Counted from the first letter of the stretch, positions 46,519 through 57,655 are shown. The stretch is 64,000 nt of DNA from Macrostomum hystrix (GCA_950097015.1 CATNEN010000012.1:2473501-2537500); one strand, 5' to 3'. The notes: generated by a model from the letters alone, not told the origin. Numbers and translations: made by a program.

Positions 46519-48174
46519 TTAGAGCCGGAGCAGAAAATTTGCCAGCTCGCTGATGTCATCTGCGCGACTGCCGCTGTCCGCAAAGATCTGGAACGTCCCA
46601 GGCACGTGGAAGGCTTGGATAACGAGATCGTGGTGAGCGGCGAGAAGCGCGAGCTGCTGCAGGGCTGTGTTGACAATCGGGTTCGGCGAGGAGCCTTTGT
46701 TGATGGCGCCGACAGCGGCCGTGCTGTCCGAGTAGATCACCAGGTTGCTTCCTGGTTGCAGCTGTTGTTGAAAGTGCAGAGCCGTGAATACGGGCGCGAG
46801 GCTCTCCTTAAAATTGATGTGCAGAGTTTCGAGCTCCTGGCTATCACGTTGCCAGTCGATGATGAGCCAGTTAGTGACGCCTGGGCCGCGGATGATGCCG
46901 CAGCCTCCCCAATTGGATGCGTCCGACTCGATTGCCCAGGCTGGCCCGGCGGTCCTCCAAATGCGGCAGCTGGGGGTCTTGGCCAGGCAGGCAACCCACC
47001 AGAGGATGGTCTCGCGGAGGTCGTTGTGCATGCGCAGTTTGTGGCAGTGCTGCTTTAGCTTATTGAGTTCCAGCAGGAGCGGCCTCAGGAAACACCTCCC
47101 GATACGGACGACCTGGCAAACCCAGTTAATGCGGCCACAGAGAGATTGGAGCTGGCGCTTGGTGATGCGCTTGTGCGAGAGTGCGGATTGCAGCTGCGCT
47201 TTCGTGGCCTCGAGCTTGTCCTTTGGGAGCTCTAGCAGGCCGCTGTTGGTGTCAATCATGACGCCCAGGTACACCAGCCTAGTGCACGGTGGAGCTACTT
47301 TGCTCCAGTTGATGGAGAAGCCTAGACGCCGCAGCAGATGAAGCAGAGTGTCCAGAGCTTGCTGGCAGGCGATCTCGGTTTCTGCCGCCACAGCAAAGTC
47401 GTCGAGGTAACTCCCGATGTTGCTGAAGCCGCGTCGCTGCATCATGCGCTTGATGGACTGGCTGAGGCGGTGGAAGACTTCCACTGAAGCTGCCGCGCCG
47501 AATGGCAGGCGCGTGTCGCACAGGTACATCGGGCCCGGTTGATCGCTGAACTTCCACTGTAGACCAGTGTAGCGGAAGTCGTGGGGACTGATTCCGACAC
47601 TGCGGTAAGCATTGGCCAGGTCGACCTTCGCCATGAACCAACCCGGCTGCAGCTTGGCAGTGAACTGGCTGACAGTCTCAAACTTGATCTGGTAGTCAGA
47701 GGAGAAACGGCTGTTCAGCGAGAGGTCCGGAGGTTGCGAGCAGTCGTGGATCAGCCGGATCTTGTTGTTCCCTTTCGGGATGGCACCGAGGGCGCTGACG
47801 ACGTCCGGCTTGTTGCTGACTTTCACATAACGGCCGTTGGCCACTTCTTCCCGCACCTGCTGCTCGACCAGTTGCCGATTACTGTCAGCGGAGAAGTAGT
47901 TCTGAGAGCAAGTGCTATTAGGCTGATTGTCAGGGGCACTGGGGCAGGTGAGTCGGAAGCCGTTGCGAACACCGTTCAGCAGGAAGTCACGATCGGGATC
48001 GCCGAGCAGCTCGGCATCCCAGGCGGCGCTGATAAGGTCAGAGGAGAAGGCAACAGACTCGATGGGCTTAGCTTGAGGCCGGCCAGGGGGGAGCGGGTGA
48101 TCGACCTTGTCAGAATCGGCCGGTGCAGTGGGGCCGTCGATCAAGTCCCCCGGCCGGCCGCAATCTAGTTTTTT
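46519..48174 (-). CDS. Reverse transcriptase-RNase H of the YR retrotransposon, reached by -1 frameshift
   Basis: About 550 codons after the frameshift site, ending in TAA at 46519. RT motifs appear in order: IPKGNNKIRLIHDCS, FMAKVDLANAYRSV, RLPFGAAAS and the catalytic YLDDF. An RNase H domain follows with AIESDASNWGG, HINFKES, IYSDSTAAV and FADSGSR, supplying the acidic residues. The frame is -1 relative to the upstream gag-like frame, which it overlaps by at least 110 nt. The overlap holds a slippery heptamer and a stem-loop. The fusion product would be about 905 residues. No stop or frameshift damage is seen. Confidence 0.92.
   Translation of the reverse strand, partial: KKLDCGRPGDLIDGPTAPADSDKVDHPLPPGRPQAKPIESVAFSSDLISAAWDAELLGDPDRDFLLNGVRNGFRLTCPSAPDNQPNSTCSQNYFSADSNRQLVEQQVREEVANGRYVKVSNKPDVVSALGAIPKGNNKIRLIHDCSQPPDLSLNSRFSSDYQIKFETVSQFTAKLQPGWFMAKVDLANAYRSVGISPHDFRYTGLQWKFSDQPGPMYLCDTRLPFGAAASVEVFHRLSQSIKRMMQRRGFSNIGSYLDDFAVAAETEIACQQALDTLLHLLRRLGFSINWSKVAPPCTRLVYLGVMIDTNSGLLELPKDKLEATKAQLQSALSHKRITKRQLQSLCGRINWVCQVVRIGRCFLRPLLLELNKLKQHCHKLRMHNDLRETILWWVACLAKTPSCRIWRTAGPAWAIESDASNWGGCGIIRGPGVTNWLIIDWQRDSQELETLHINFKESLAPVFTALHFQQQLQPGSNLVIYSDSTAAVGAINKGSSPNPIVNTALQQLALLAAHHDLVIQAFHVPGTFQIFADSGSRADDISELANFLLRL
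48117..48174 (-). promoter_or_regulatory. -1 programmed ribosomal frameshift signal (slippery site and stem-loop)
   Basis: On the minus strand the gag-like frame ends TCA AAA AAC TAG, so the heptamer A AAA AAC (48174-48168) is in the exact phase for -1 slippage, immediately before the stop. After a 7-nt spacer, CGGCCGG (48160-48154) can pair perfectly with CCGGCCG (48123-48117). An inner GGGG/GCCCC pairing within the loop is also possible. After slippage the ribosome reads AAA AAA CTA into the RT frame. This is the classic retroviral-type arrangement; function is inferred. Confidence 0.85.
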
Positions 48175-49241
48175 GACGTGCAGAGCTGGCGCGGGTGTGC
48201 CGCGTAGCAGGCAGAGCACGCGTGTCTGAACTTGCAGTCGCGTCTGTGGCAGCTGTTTCGGTTGAATTTGACGCACAGCTCCCGACCTTCAGCGTCGGTT
48301 GGGCCGACCAAGCCGCTTGTCTGGTTTCTCATTTTGCTGAACTTAAAACCAGGCCGCGAATAGGTCGAACTGCCAGCAGGATTGGATTTAGGCGCCAGAA
48401 TGTGCTTGGACAGCAGCTGCAACGACTCCCGTTCCCAGCTGCCGCTGGTCTGGTGCTGCATGATCCTGAAGTCTTCGTCGTAGTCGTTGAGGGCGGCCTG
48501 GCTGAAGCCCTGATGCATAAACTCGCCGAACTGCACGCAATACCGCACATAGGCTTTCAGCTCACTCAAATCCATTGTGCCGTTTCTCGTTGTGACTAGG
48601 GCACCGTCGTCAAGCAGTCTCAGCAGGATGCGGCCGCTGCCTGCGACCCACTGGCCGGCCGTGATGTTCTCAGTTCGGGCTCTAGTCTTCGCTGATTGGG
48701 GCGCAGGCTCCTCGAAGTCACGATCGATGAAGTCTCTCACCAGCAGAGGCCTCGAGGTGACAGCGGGCTTGGTGTAGCTGCCTGGCAGTTCCCAGTCCGG
48801 CACTGGCAGATGCTGCTCCGGCTCGTGGGCACTGAGGGTTTGGTTAAGCAGCATCGGGCTAGTCGACTTACCACTCTGTCTGCGCTGGCCGTCCTTTCCA
48901 AGCTCGGCTTCGATCTCCGCTGTTTGGCGCTGAAGCGTTCTCAGGCGGAGCAGCTTCTCTTGTCGGGCTATCCTCTGGTCCAGGTCGTCGCCGCCTCCCA
49001 GATCACTCGCCCGGTCCGGGTTCGCCTCGCCGTCCTCTTCGCTGCAGGTGCTGCCGTCGTCCTCGACTTGGGCCGATGCGGTTGACCTTTGCTGCACACG
49101 GCGTGTGGTTCGGCTGGCTAAACTAGATTGTTCCAGTCTGACTTGCAGTTCACGCTTGCGACCGCTGCTAGGCAGGCCAAGTTGAATCAGGCGGTCTCTT
49201 AACTGGCGAGCCGTAAGCCGGTCAATTGGAAGCTCAGCCAT
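48165..49241 (-). CDS. Gag-like protein of the YR retrotransposon (SAP domain and CCCH-type zinc finger)
   Basis: 358 codons from the ATG at 49241 to TAG at 48165. Residues about 8-40 form a SAP motif (LTARQLRDRLIQLGLPSSGR), a small DNA-binding helix pair. A charged region with Glu/Asp runs and a probable coiled coil follows. Near the C-terminus is a Cys/His cluster (C-x7-C-x4-C-x3-H, then CSAC with H and C), a CCCH-like nucleic-acid-binding finger. A gag-like role in packaging the RNA is inferred from position. The ATG chosen is the one that opens directly onto the SAP motif, 11 bp inside the coding edge of repeat A1. Confidence 0.85.
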   Translation of the reverse strand: MAELPIDRLTARQLRDRLIQLGLPSSGRKRELQVRLEQSSLASRTTRRVQQRSTASAQVEDDGSTCSEEDGEANPDRASDLGGGDDLDQRIARQEKLLRLRTLQRQTAEIEAELGKDGQRRQSGKSTSPMLLNQTLSAHEPEQHLPVPDWELPGSYTKPAVTSRPLLVRDFIDRDFEEPAPQSAKTRARTENITAGQWVAGSGRILLRLLDDGALVTTRNGTMDLSELKAYVRYCVQFGEFMHQGFSQAALNDYDEDFRIMQHQTSGSWERESLQLLSKHILAPKSNPAGSSTYSRPGFKFSKMRNQTSGLVGPTDAEGRELCVKFNRNSCHRRDCKFRHACSACYAAHPRQLCTSKN

Positions 49242-49252
49242 TGCAGTAAGAG

Positions 49253-49393
49253 AGAAAATTTCACACCACGCAGCGCGAAGAGACAAGGCTGGGCAGCACG
49301 CGGGCGCCGGCTGAAATACGACCCAGCACAAGGCGGAGGGGTGGGTGTCTGAGGTGGGTGTTTACAACCAATCAGCGAACACCGATTGGACAC
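49253..49393 (-). repeat. A1 split direct repeat of the YR retrotransposon (5' terminus)
   Basis: 141 bp, identical by eye to A2. Its outer end is gattggacac, abutting the minisatellite at gtcattagc. As the element's 5' end it should carry the promoter. Confidence 0.9.
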
Positions 49394-52300
49394 GTCATTA
49401 GCTCTCAGTGTTTTGATTGGTCATCAGCTCTCAGTGTTTTGATTGGTCATCAGCTCTCAGTGTTTTGACTGGTCATCAGCTTTCAGTGTTTTGACTGGTC
49501 ATCAGCTCTCAGTGTTTTGACTGGTCATCAGCTCTCAGTGTTTTGACTGGTCATCAGCTCTCAGTGTTTTGACTGGTCATCAGCTCTCAGTGTTTTGACT
49601 GGTCATCAGCTTTCAGTGTTTTGACTGGTCATCAGCTCTCAGTGTTTTGAATGGTCATCAGCTTTCAGTGTTTTGACTGGTCATCAGCTTTCAGTGTTTT
49701 GAATGGTCATCAGCTCTCAGTGTTTTGACTGGTCATCAGCTTTCAGTGTTTTGACTGGTCATCAGCTCTCAGTGTTTTGACTGGTCATCAGCTTTCAGTG
49801 TTTTGACTGGTCATCAGCTCTCAGTGTTTTGACTGGTCATCAGCTTTCAGTGTTTTGACTGGTCATCAGCTTTCAGTGTTTTGACTGGTCATCAGCTCTC
49901 AGTGTTTTGAATGGTCATCAGCTTTCAGTGTTTTGACTGGTCATCAGCTTTCAGTGTTTTGACTGGTCATCAGCTCTCAGTGTTTTGACTGGTCATCAGC
50001 TCTCAGTGTTTTGACTGGTCATCAGCTCTCAGTGTTTTGACTGGTCATCAGCTCTCAGTGTTTTGACTGGTCATCAGCTCTCAGTGTTTTGACTGGTCAT
50101 CAGCTTTCAGTGTTTTGACTGGTCATCAGCTCTCAGTGTTTTGACTGGTCATCAGCTCTCAGTGTTTTGACTGGTCATCAGCTTTCAGTGTTTTGACTGG
50201 TCATCAGCTCTCAGTGTTTTGACTGGTCATCAGCTCTCAGTGTTTTGACTGGTCATCAGCTCTCAGTGTTTTGACTGGTCATCAGCTCTCAGTGTTTTGA
50301 CTGGTCATCAGCTCTCAGTGTTTTGACTGGTCATCAGCTTTCAGTGTTTTGACTGGTCATCAGCTCTCAGTGTTTTGACTGGTCATCAGCTTTCAGTGTT
50401 TTGACTGGTCATCAGCTCTCAGTGTTTTGACTGGTCATCAGCTTTCAGTGTTTTGACTGGTCATCAGCTCTCAGTGTTTTGACTGGTCATCAGCTCTCAG
50501 TGTTTTGACTGGTCATCAGCTCTCAGTGTTTTGACTGGTCATCAGCTTTCAGTGTTTTGACTGGTCATCAGCTCTCAGTGTTTTGACTGGTCATCAGCTC
50601 TCAGTGTTTTGACTGGTCATCAGCTCTCAGTGTTTTGACTGGTCATCAGCTTTCAGTGTTTTGACTGGTCATCAGCTCTCAGTGTTTTGACTGGTCATCA
50701 GCTCTCAGTGTTTTGACTGGTCATCAGCTCTCAGTGTTTTGACTGGTCATCAGCTCTCAGTGTTTTGACTGGTCATCAGCTTTCAGTGTTTTGACTGGTC
50801 ATCAGCTCTCAGTGTTTTGAATGGTCATCAGCTTTCAGTGTTTTGACTGGTCATCAGCTTTCAGTGTTTTGAATGGTCATCAGCTCTCAGTGTTTTGACT
50901 GGTCATCAGCTTTCAGTGTTTTGACTGGTCATCAGCTCTCAGTGTTTTGACTGGTCATCAGCTCTCAGTGTTTTGACTGGTCATCAGCTCTCAGTGTTTT
51001 GACTGGTCATCAGCTTTCAGTGTTTTGACTGGTCATCAGCTCTCAGTGTTTTGAATGGTCATCAGCTTTCAGTGTTTTGACTGGTCATCAGCTTTCAGTG
51101 TTTTGACTGGTCATCAGCTCTCAGTGTTTTGACTGGTCATCAGCTTTCAGTGTTTTGACTGGTCATCAGCTCTCAGTGTTTTGACTGGTCATCAGCTCTC
51201 AGTGTTTTGACTGGTCATCAGCTCTCAGTGTTTTGACTGGTCATCAGCTTTCAGTGTTTTGACTGGTCATCAGCTCTCAGTGTTTTGACTGGTCATCAGC
51301 TCTCAGTGTTTTGACTGGTCATCAGCTTTCAGTGTTTTGACTGGTCATCAGCTCTCAGTGTTTTGACTGGTCATCAGCTCTCAGTGTTTTGACTGGTCAT
51401 CAGCTCTCAGTGTTTTGACTGGTCATCAGCTCTCAGTGTTTTGACTGGTCATCAGCTCTCAGTGTTTTGACTGGTCATCAGCTTTCAGTGTTTTGACTGG
51501 TCATCAGCTCTCAGTGTTTTGACTGGTCATCAGCTTTCAGTGTTTTGACTGGTCATCAGCTCTCAGTGTTTTGACTGGTCATCAGCTTTCAGTGTTTTGA
51601 CTGGTCATCAGCTCTCAGTGTTTTGACTGGTCATCAGCTTTCAGTGTTTTGACTGGTCATCAGCTCTCAGTGTTTTGACTGGTCATCAGCTCTCAGTGTT
51701 TTGACTGGTCATCAGCTCTCAGTGTTTTGACTGGTCATCAGCTCTCAGTGTTTTGACTGGTCATCAGCTCTCAGTGTTTTGACTGGTCATCAGCTCTCAG
51801 TGTTTTGACTGGTCATCAGCTCTCAGTGTTTTGACTGGTCATCAGCTTTCAGTGTTTTGACTGGTCATCAGCTCTCAGTGTTTTGACTGGTCATCAGCTT
51901 TCAGTGTTTTGACTGGTCATCAGCTCTCAGTGTTTTGACTGGTCATCAGCTTTCAGTGTTTTGACTGGTCATCAGCTCTCAGTGTTTTGACTGGTCATCA
52001 GCTCTCAGTGTTTTGACTGGTCATCAGCTCTCAGTGTTTTGACTGGTCATCAGCTTTCAGTGTTTTGATTGGTCATCAGCTTTCAGTGTTTTGATTGGTC
52101 ATCGCCTCCGATGCTTCGATTGTTTATCAGCAGCTTCTGGTGTTTTGATTGGCTATCAGTAGCTTCTAGTGTTTTGATTGGTTATCAGCAGCTTCTGGTG
52201 TTTTGATTGGTCATCAGCTTTCAGTGTTTTGATTGGTCATCGCCTCCGATGCTTCGATTGTTTATCAGCAGCTTCTGGTGTTTTGATTGGCTATCAGTAG

Positions 52301-52915
52301 CTTCTAGTGTTTTGATTGGTTATCAGCAGCTTCTGGTGTTTTGATTGGTTATCAGCAGCTTCTGGTGTTTTGATTGGTCATCAGCTTTCAGTGTTTTGAC
52401 TGGTCATCAGCTCTCAGTGTTTTGACTGGTCATCAGCTCTCAGTGTTTTGACTGGTCATCAGCTCTCAGTGTTTTGACTGGTCATCAGCTCTCAGTGTTT
52501 TGACTGGTCATCAGCTCTCAGTGTTTTGACTGGTCATCAGCTCTCAGTGTTTTGACTGGTCATCAGCTTTCAGTGTTTTGATTGGTCATCAGCTTTCAGT
52601 GTTTTGATTGGTCATCGCCTCCGATGCTTCGATTGTTTATCAGCAGCTTCTGGTGTTTTGATTGGCTATCAGTAGCTTCTAGTGTTTTGATTGGTTATCA
52701 GCAGCTTCTGGTGTTTTGATTGGTCATCAGCTTTCAGTGTTTTGATTGGTCATCGCCTCCGATGCTTCGATTGTTTATCAGCAGCTTCTGGTGTTTTGAT
52801 TGGCTATCAGTAGCTTCTAGTGTTTTGATTGGTTATCAGCAGCTTCTGGTGTTTTGATTGGTTATCAGCAGCTTGTGGTGTTTTGATTGGTCATCAGCTT
52901 TCAGTGTTTTGATAA
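49394..52915. repeat. Minisatellite, 26-bp unit, about 130 copies, with a compound 3' end
   Basis: Unit tcagtgttttgactggtcat plus cagctc or cagctt. Edge units carry gattgg instead of gactgg, so the interior C variant probably spread by amplification. From about 52060 units of a second type appear (tcgcctccgatgcttcgatt, ggttatcagcagcttctggt). This second-type cluster is repeated at an offset of about 513 bp (52101/52614 and 52239/52752). Confidence 0.97.
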
Positions 52916-54411
52916 GTTAATACGGATTAAACGAGATATATTGTACAAGTGATAATACTTGAAATTATTTCTCAAAAAGTTTTCTCTGCAAGCTTTCTTT
53001 TCTTTTAGAAGCCAAAATAAATACCGAATATGAATCGATGTCTGCCTTGAGTCCAAGAAGCAGATTGCAATGCGCTGTCTGAATTCTTGTCTTGAAAATG
53101 AGGAAATCTCATATCTACGATGCAGGTCGCATTGCCCAAACAGTAATCCCCAGAGGGGAATAAGGACAGTCAGGTCCGCTTACAATCTTTGACTGCGACT
53201 ACACACACGATTGCACACACCATATATGCTTATATTATGCAGTAAAAGAAGGGTGCAGTGATTGATTGATTATTTCAGTCGATTTCTTTTGAGGATCAAT
53301 CCGTTTTCCCCCACTGAGATTAAGTCAGTGCTGGAGAGAATGCAGAGACCTACTTAAAACCTTGCTTTAACTTTGATTAGTCAAAAAATTGTGAAGGCTT
53401 GCGGAAGGACAATTTTAGATGTTCTCTTGATTTCTTGTCTAACTGTTTTTGCATTGCTTTGCTTTTTGACGTTTGCATCGTAAAGACTCGACAGACAGCC
53501 AAGCAAAAACACAAACAATTAAGTCAGTAGCTTGTAGGACAATGCATTGTCTTCCGAACAATAGTAGAAAAAACTGAAATTTTGCCAAGACCACAGTTAA
53601 GCAGCAGCAGCAGCAGAGTAGGGAAGCAGGACAATGGACTGTAGTGCAGGAAGCTGAGCAGAAAACAGAATTCTCATCCCTCCCTCACACAGGAAGTCAC
53701 GATAAGTGGCTAAAAGTGCAGCAAAAAATGAAAAGACAGCCCAGCGATTCGGAAAATTGATATTGACGAATAAATCCATGATTTCCCTTTACAGCCGATA
53801 TGTAGCGAAATAGTTAAAACTGAAGTACGAATTTGATGAAGTCTGGAAATTCCTTTCGACAATGCAGAATTGCCTAATATTGGAGTTTTGAAATCAAGCC
53901 AGTAAAAGCATTGGTGCTGATGAAGTATTAAAGGACTCAAAGTTAGCGTGGCATGACACAACAGCTGATGCTCTTGCATGGCAACAGTTGCTATGTGCAT
54001 CGAATAGACTTATAGAGACAATCTAGACGTCAGCGCATGGAGTTGGCAACCATTAGCAATGCTCCAAGTGGGGGCTAATGAGCAGCAAAGGCTGACAGAC
54101 AGACTGAAGTGCCTTGTGTTGCACTACATTTTTAGGGATGCCGTATTCCCAGGGATCAGCTACTGGGACAGTTGAGACTCTGTAGACAATAACGCCTTTG
54201 TTATGCTTTGAAAAGTACAGTGAGCATAAGCAAACAACAAGATTGTTTATTTTCAGATTGTCTTTGCGTGAATGCCAGCCCCGCACAGTTCAATAATTGT
54301 TGAAAGAACACGGGTTATTTAAATATCCACATTTCTCTTTATCTGCATCTCCCTAAACTTTCCGCTCTATCCGATGAAACAACTTCCAGAATCACAGAAC
54401 ATCGACATCGT
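52916..54411. other. Unique spacer
   Basis: No supported gene. Short overlapping open frames of under 100 codons lack recognisable domains. Confidence 0.5.
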
Positions 54412-54702
54412 CGGGATATTCAACGATTCTCGTCGGGATATTCAACGAATCTCGTCGTGATATTCAACGATTCTCGTCGGGATATTCAACGATTCTCGTC
54501 GGGATATTCAACGATTCTCGTCGGGATATTCAACGATTCTCGTCGGGATATTCAACGATTCTCGTCGGGATATTCAACGATTCTCGTCGGGATATTCAAC
54601 GATTCTCGTCGGGATATTCAACGATTCTCGTCGGGATATTCAACGATTCTCGTCGGGATATTCAACGATTCTCGTCGGGATATTCAACGATTCTTGTCGG
54701 GC
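54412..54702. repeat. Minisatellite, 22-bp unit, about 13 copies
   Basis: Nearly perfect units of gggatattcaacgattctcg plus tc. Confidence 0.97.
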
Positions 54703-55439
54703 TGTCTTTTTGGTTGTCAAGGCCACCAATATAGGCATAATTTTTATGCTCAGAAAGTGTCATCATGTAACCATGTCGGCTATGATTGTTGACCATTTTG
54801 GATTGATTAAATTATCATTTTTTCATTTTCGAACCAACCAAGTTCATTGTCTAAGTTAGTTCATCGTAAAGGGCGGAAAATTCTGGTTTGTATGACTTTC
54901 ACGAAAACCGGTCATTCGGTTTGGGAGCTGTTGTGAAGTAGGCAGCGGCCATTTGAAACACCCAAATAGCCTGGTCTACTGTAAAAGAGCAACAAAATAG
55001 ACCCATCGAAACAGAAAAATAGAAAATAAAATCAGAAAACTATCAATTGTTCCTTTCATCTATTATCAGGCGACACAATGCCCGCAATCATGCGCAAGGT
55101 AATTTAGTTTTGTCGCCAAAGCCGCCTCTCTGCTAATTAAGTCTGAAACAACTTTGATAGTGAAAGCCCATGCGAGCAATCAGTCAATTGATTGGTGATT
55201 GATCTAATTGTCTAGCAGCGCATGGAACACTCTGTTAGCCTCTGGGGTTTTTGTTAACATGACCCCATGCATGACCCCACAGGGGAATCTGAAAACAGAA
55301 AAGAAAATAAGGGAAAGTGACCAACATATCTTTGAATAAAGGACCTAAGGAAATACAAAAGGCTTCTCGCCAAGCCTCGCCGAGCAACTTAGATAAATTC
55401 TAGAATACGCAAAGAATGTACGATGTCAGTCACCTGCTT
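54703..55439. other. Unique spacer
   Basis: AT-rich DNA; nothing recognised. Confidence 0.45.
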
Positions 55440-55855
55440 GGCTTGAGGTTGAAGTTAAAGTTGAGTTTCCTCCCATACGATTTCTAAAAATAACAAAAAA
55501 ACAACAACGCGTGAATGATGTCAGCCACGTGTTTGGGTTGAGGGTGCAGTTGAAATGGGGTTCACCACTCCTATATTTCTAAAATTAGCAACACACTAAC
55601 CACTGTTCAAGGTTAGTCACGTGCTTGGGTTTGGTTGCGGTGGATGTGGAATTACCCTAGATTTCTAAAAATAGCTAAAACTTAACCATGACCAAGATTA
55701 GTCATGCGCTGGGTTTGGTTGCGGTTGATGTGGTATTAGCCTAGGTTTCTAAAAATAGCAACAACTTAACCATGACCGAGGTTAGTCACGTGCTGGGTTT
55801 GGTTGCGGTGGATGTGGAATTACCCAAGATTTCTAAAAATAGCGACGACCTAACT
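55440..55855. repeat. Diverged tandem repeat, about 85-95-bp unit, about five copies
   Basis: Copies share ggttagtcacgtgctgggtt, tggttgcggtggatgtgg and atttctaaaaatagc, with substitutions and small indels growing toward the left. The longest and oldest-looking unit type in the window. Confidence 0.8.
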
Positions 55856-56820
55856 AAATCTATGTTTCTTTAGAAAAGCTTTCTCATATTAATTTTATTT
55901 CGTTCAATCAGACTTAAAATCACCTGCCAAATTGGCCAATATCTTAATTAAAACATTTCTAAACCCTACAGAAAAAATGCAGAAGAAATTTTCAGATTTT
56001 CGAATTATCGGAACTGTTCTGTATGCAAGTTCAAAGTATAATTGACCAGAATTACCAGTTGAAGAGAGAAATAAACTAAACTAACGAAAGATTGGCACTC
56101 GATATTCAGATCATGATTGAATATTTAATAGCTCTCTGTAAAGGCAGTAGTCAGTACAAAATACTCTGAACTGCACAGAGTTTGGACAAGTAAACCAATG
56201 AAACTGCGTGACAATGGAGTTCCAAAACTAAGAACCTTCGCAACATTCAAGGTACAGGGGAGAGAGAAGAGAGGGGGAGCCACAGGAGCCTGAGGACACG
56301 CAAACTGCCAGTTTTTGGGATTAGGACAAGCAAGTGAGCCAATCAATGCGTTTCTAGTTCTCAGCGGCAAGATGGGAGATGAGACAGGGCCGGGAGCTTT
56401 GGAGTTTCTTAAAGCAGTCCTCATCAATTGGTCTGAAGAGGACTGAACAAACTATATGCTAATCTTGCAGTGCAGCCTGCCACCCAATAGGAATGAATCT
56501 AGGCGGGGGTTGTTGACCCTAGTTGCAACTGATTCCCTACCTTGCTAGAATAATCTCATCCAAACTGAGGCCTCAGCTAGACTCCAAGGCTGCTCAACGA
56601 GCTGTTTGAACTCATTGATTGTTTTCACATTTTAGCAGCTGCCGTACTCATATAGCTAATCTAAGAAACTTATCTTTTATTTGTCAAAGCCTTAATCCCT
56701 CTTCAAGCTTTGCAGCCAGCTGATTCAAATGGTACGGAATGGTGAACGACCGTTTTGTGAGTTTTAAAGTGTGATTTCTGATCTACTCAAATGATTCTAT
56801 AACAAAGAAATCTGCCTGTA
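55856..56820. other. Unique spacer
   Basis: No supported gene. A 100-codon minus-strand frame at 56125-56427 has no recognisable domain. Confidence 0.45.
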
Positions 56821-56821
56821 C

Positions 56822-57108
56822 GATGGGGTGAGTGGCGGAGTGGTTAACGCATTCGCCGCTCGCACCAATGTCTGAGCTCGATTCCGCGGCGAGGCCACAT
56901 TCATTTTGGGGGCGCAGCCGCGGAGAGAAGGCTTGGGGGCTTGTCGTGTTATTCACGCCCTCGAGGGTCAACCTCAAAGGCACAGTGAGAGTGTACACTT
57001 ATGGACGTTGAGAGAGTCATGGCAGATGTACACACCAGTGTGAGTGTGTGCCTGTGTACAGAATCTGTGTGCGTGTGTGCTCAGAAGTCAGCGAATTATT
57101 ATTACTAT
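56822..57108 (+). mobile_element. tRNA-derived SINE, copy 1
   Basis: The head has an A box (tggcggagtgg) followed by taacgc and, about 38 bp later, a B box-like gctcgattcc, the two internal promoter parts of RNA polymerase III. The body contains gggggcgcagccgcggagag, shared with copies 2 and 3. It ends near agtcagcgaattattattac; the distal part present in the other copies is missing or replaced by the ATT-rich tail. Confidence 0.85.
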
Positions 57109-57655
57109 CTTCCTGTGTGCAGCGGTCCCCAGTCCATGGACTGAACAGCTGAACGCAACTATCTACCTGAATCTGCCTAAACTCAAATTAGTATTATAAT
57201 TATTAGTGCATATCTATAACACATAAAATTCATAGAAAAACTTTATGAAGGCCCAAATGATGGTCATAAAAATTTCTGTAATGCTATTTAGATTGTCACT
57301 AATGAAATAGCAATCGCATTTACACACTGACCAGTTAGCCAGCTAGGTTCCAAGCCAACGCGCACAACACAAAAAGCGCAATACCCTCACTGTACGGCCA
57401 CACACAACCCGTAAAACACAGTCCGCCAACTGTGGCCAAGCCAATAAATATTTTATTACCCAAAGGCTTTTAATCATCATCCATTCCGATTGTCGGCGCC
57501 AAAAAAATCCGCTGTGCCAAGGCCAAGACACGCACCTGAGCCCAGCAGGTATGAGCTGTTCTATTCAAAAGAAGCGGCGTTACAAGCTGACAAACTTGGA
57601 CTACGAAGTATTCATTCATGGTGTCCTGGATTAATAATGGGAAAACTTTGACCAG
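57109..57655. other. Unique spacer between two SINE copies
   Basis: No gene recognised. Confidence 0.45.

Larger units (their letters stand above)
44757..49393 (-). mobile_element. Ngaro/PAT-type tyrosine-recombinase (YR) retrotransposon, apparently intact
   Basis: A 4637-bp element read on the minus strand. It has split direct repeats in the order A1 (49253-49393), coding region, B1 (45097-45188), A2 (44956-45096), short linker, B2 (44757-44848). Both A copies (141 bp) and both B copies (92 bp) look identical, indicating a recent insertion. Coding parts are a gag-like frame with SAP and zinc-finger motifs, a reverse transcriptase-RNase H frame, and a tyrosine recombinase. No DDE integrase or protease is seen. 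Flanks ttttgactg and gtcattagc rejoin to a normal minisatellite unit, so there is no target duplication, as expected for YR integration. Ngaro and PAT groups share this repeat plan. I favour Ngaro from the plan and the gene set, but a tree is needed to decide. Confidence 0.92.

Noticed and set aside
45684-49085. Plus-strand frames of 130-200 codons inside the retrotransposon
   Set aside because: Antisense shadows of GC-rich recombinase, RT and gag-like genes.
56822-56900. A functional tRNA gene
   Set aside because: A and B boxes are present, but the sequence does not fold into a full cloverleaf by eye and it continues into a SINE body shared with other copies.
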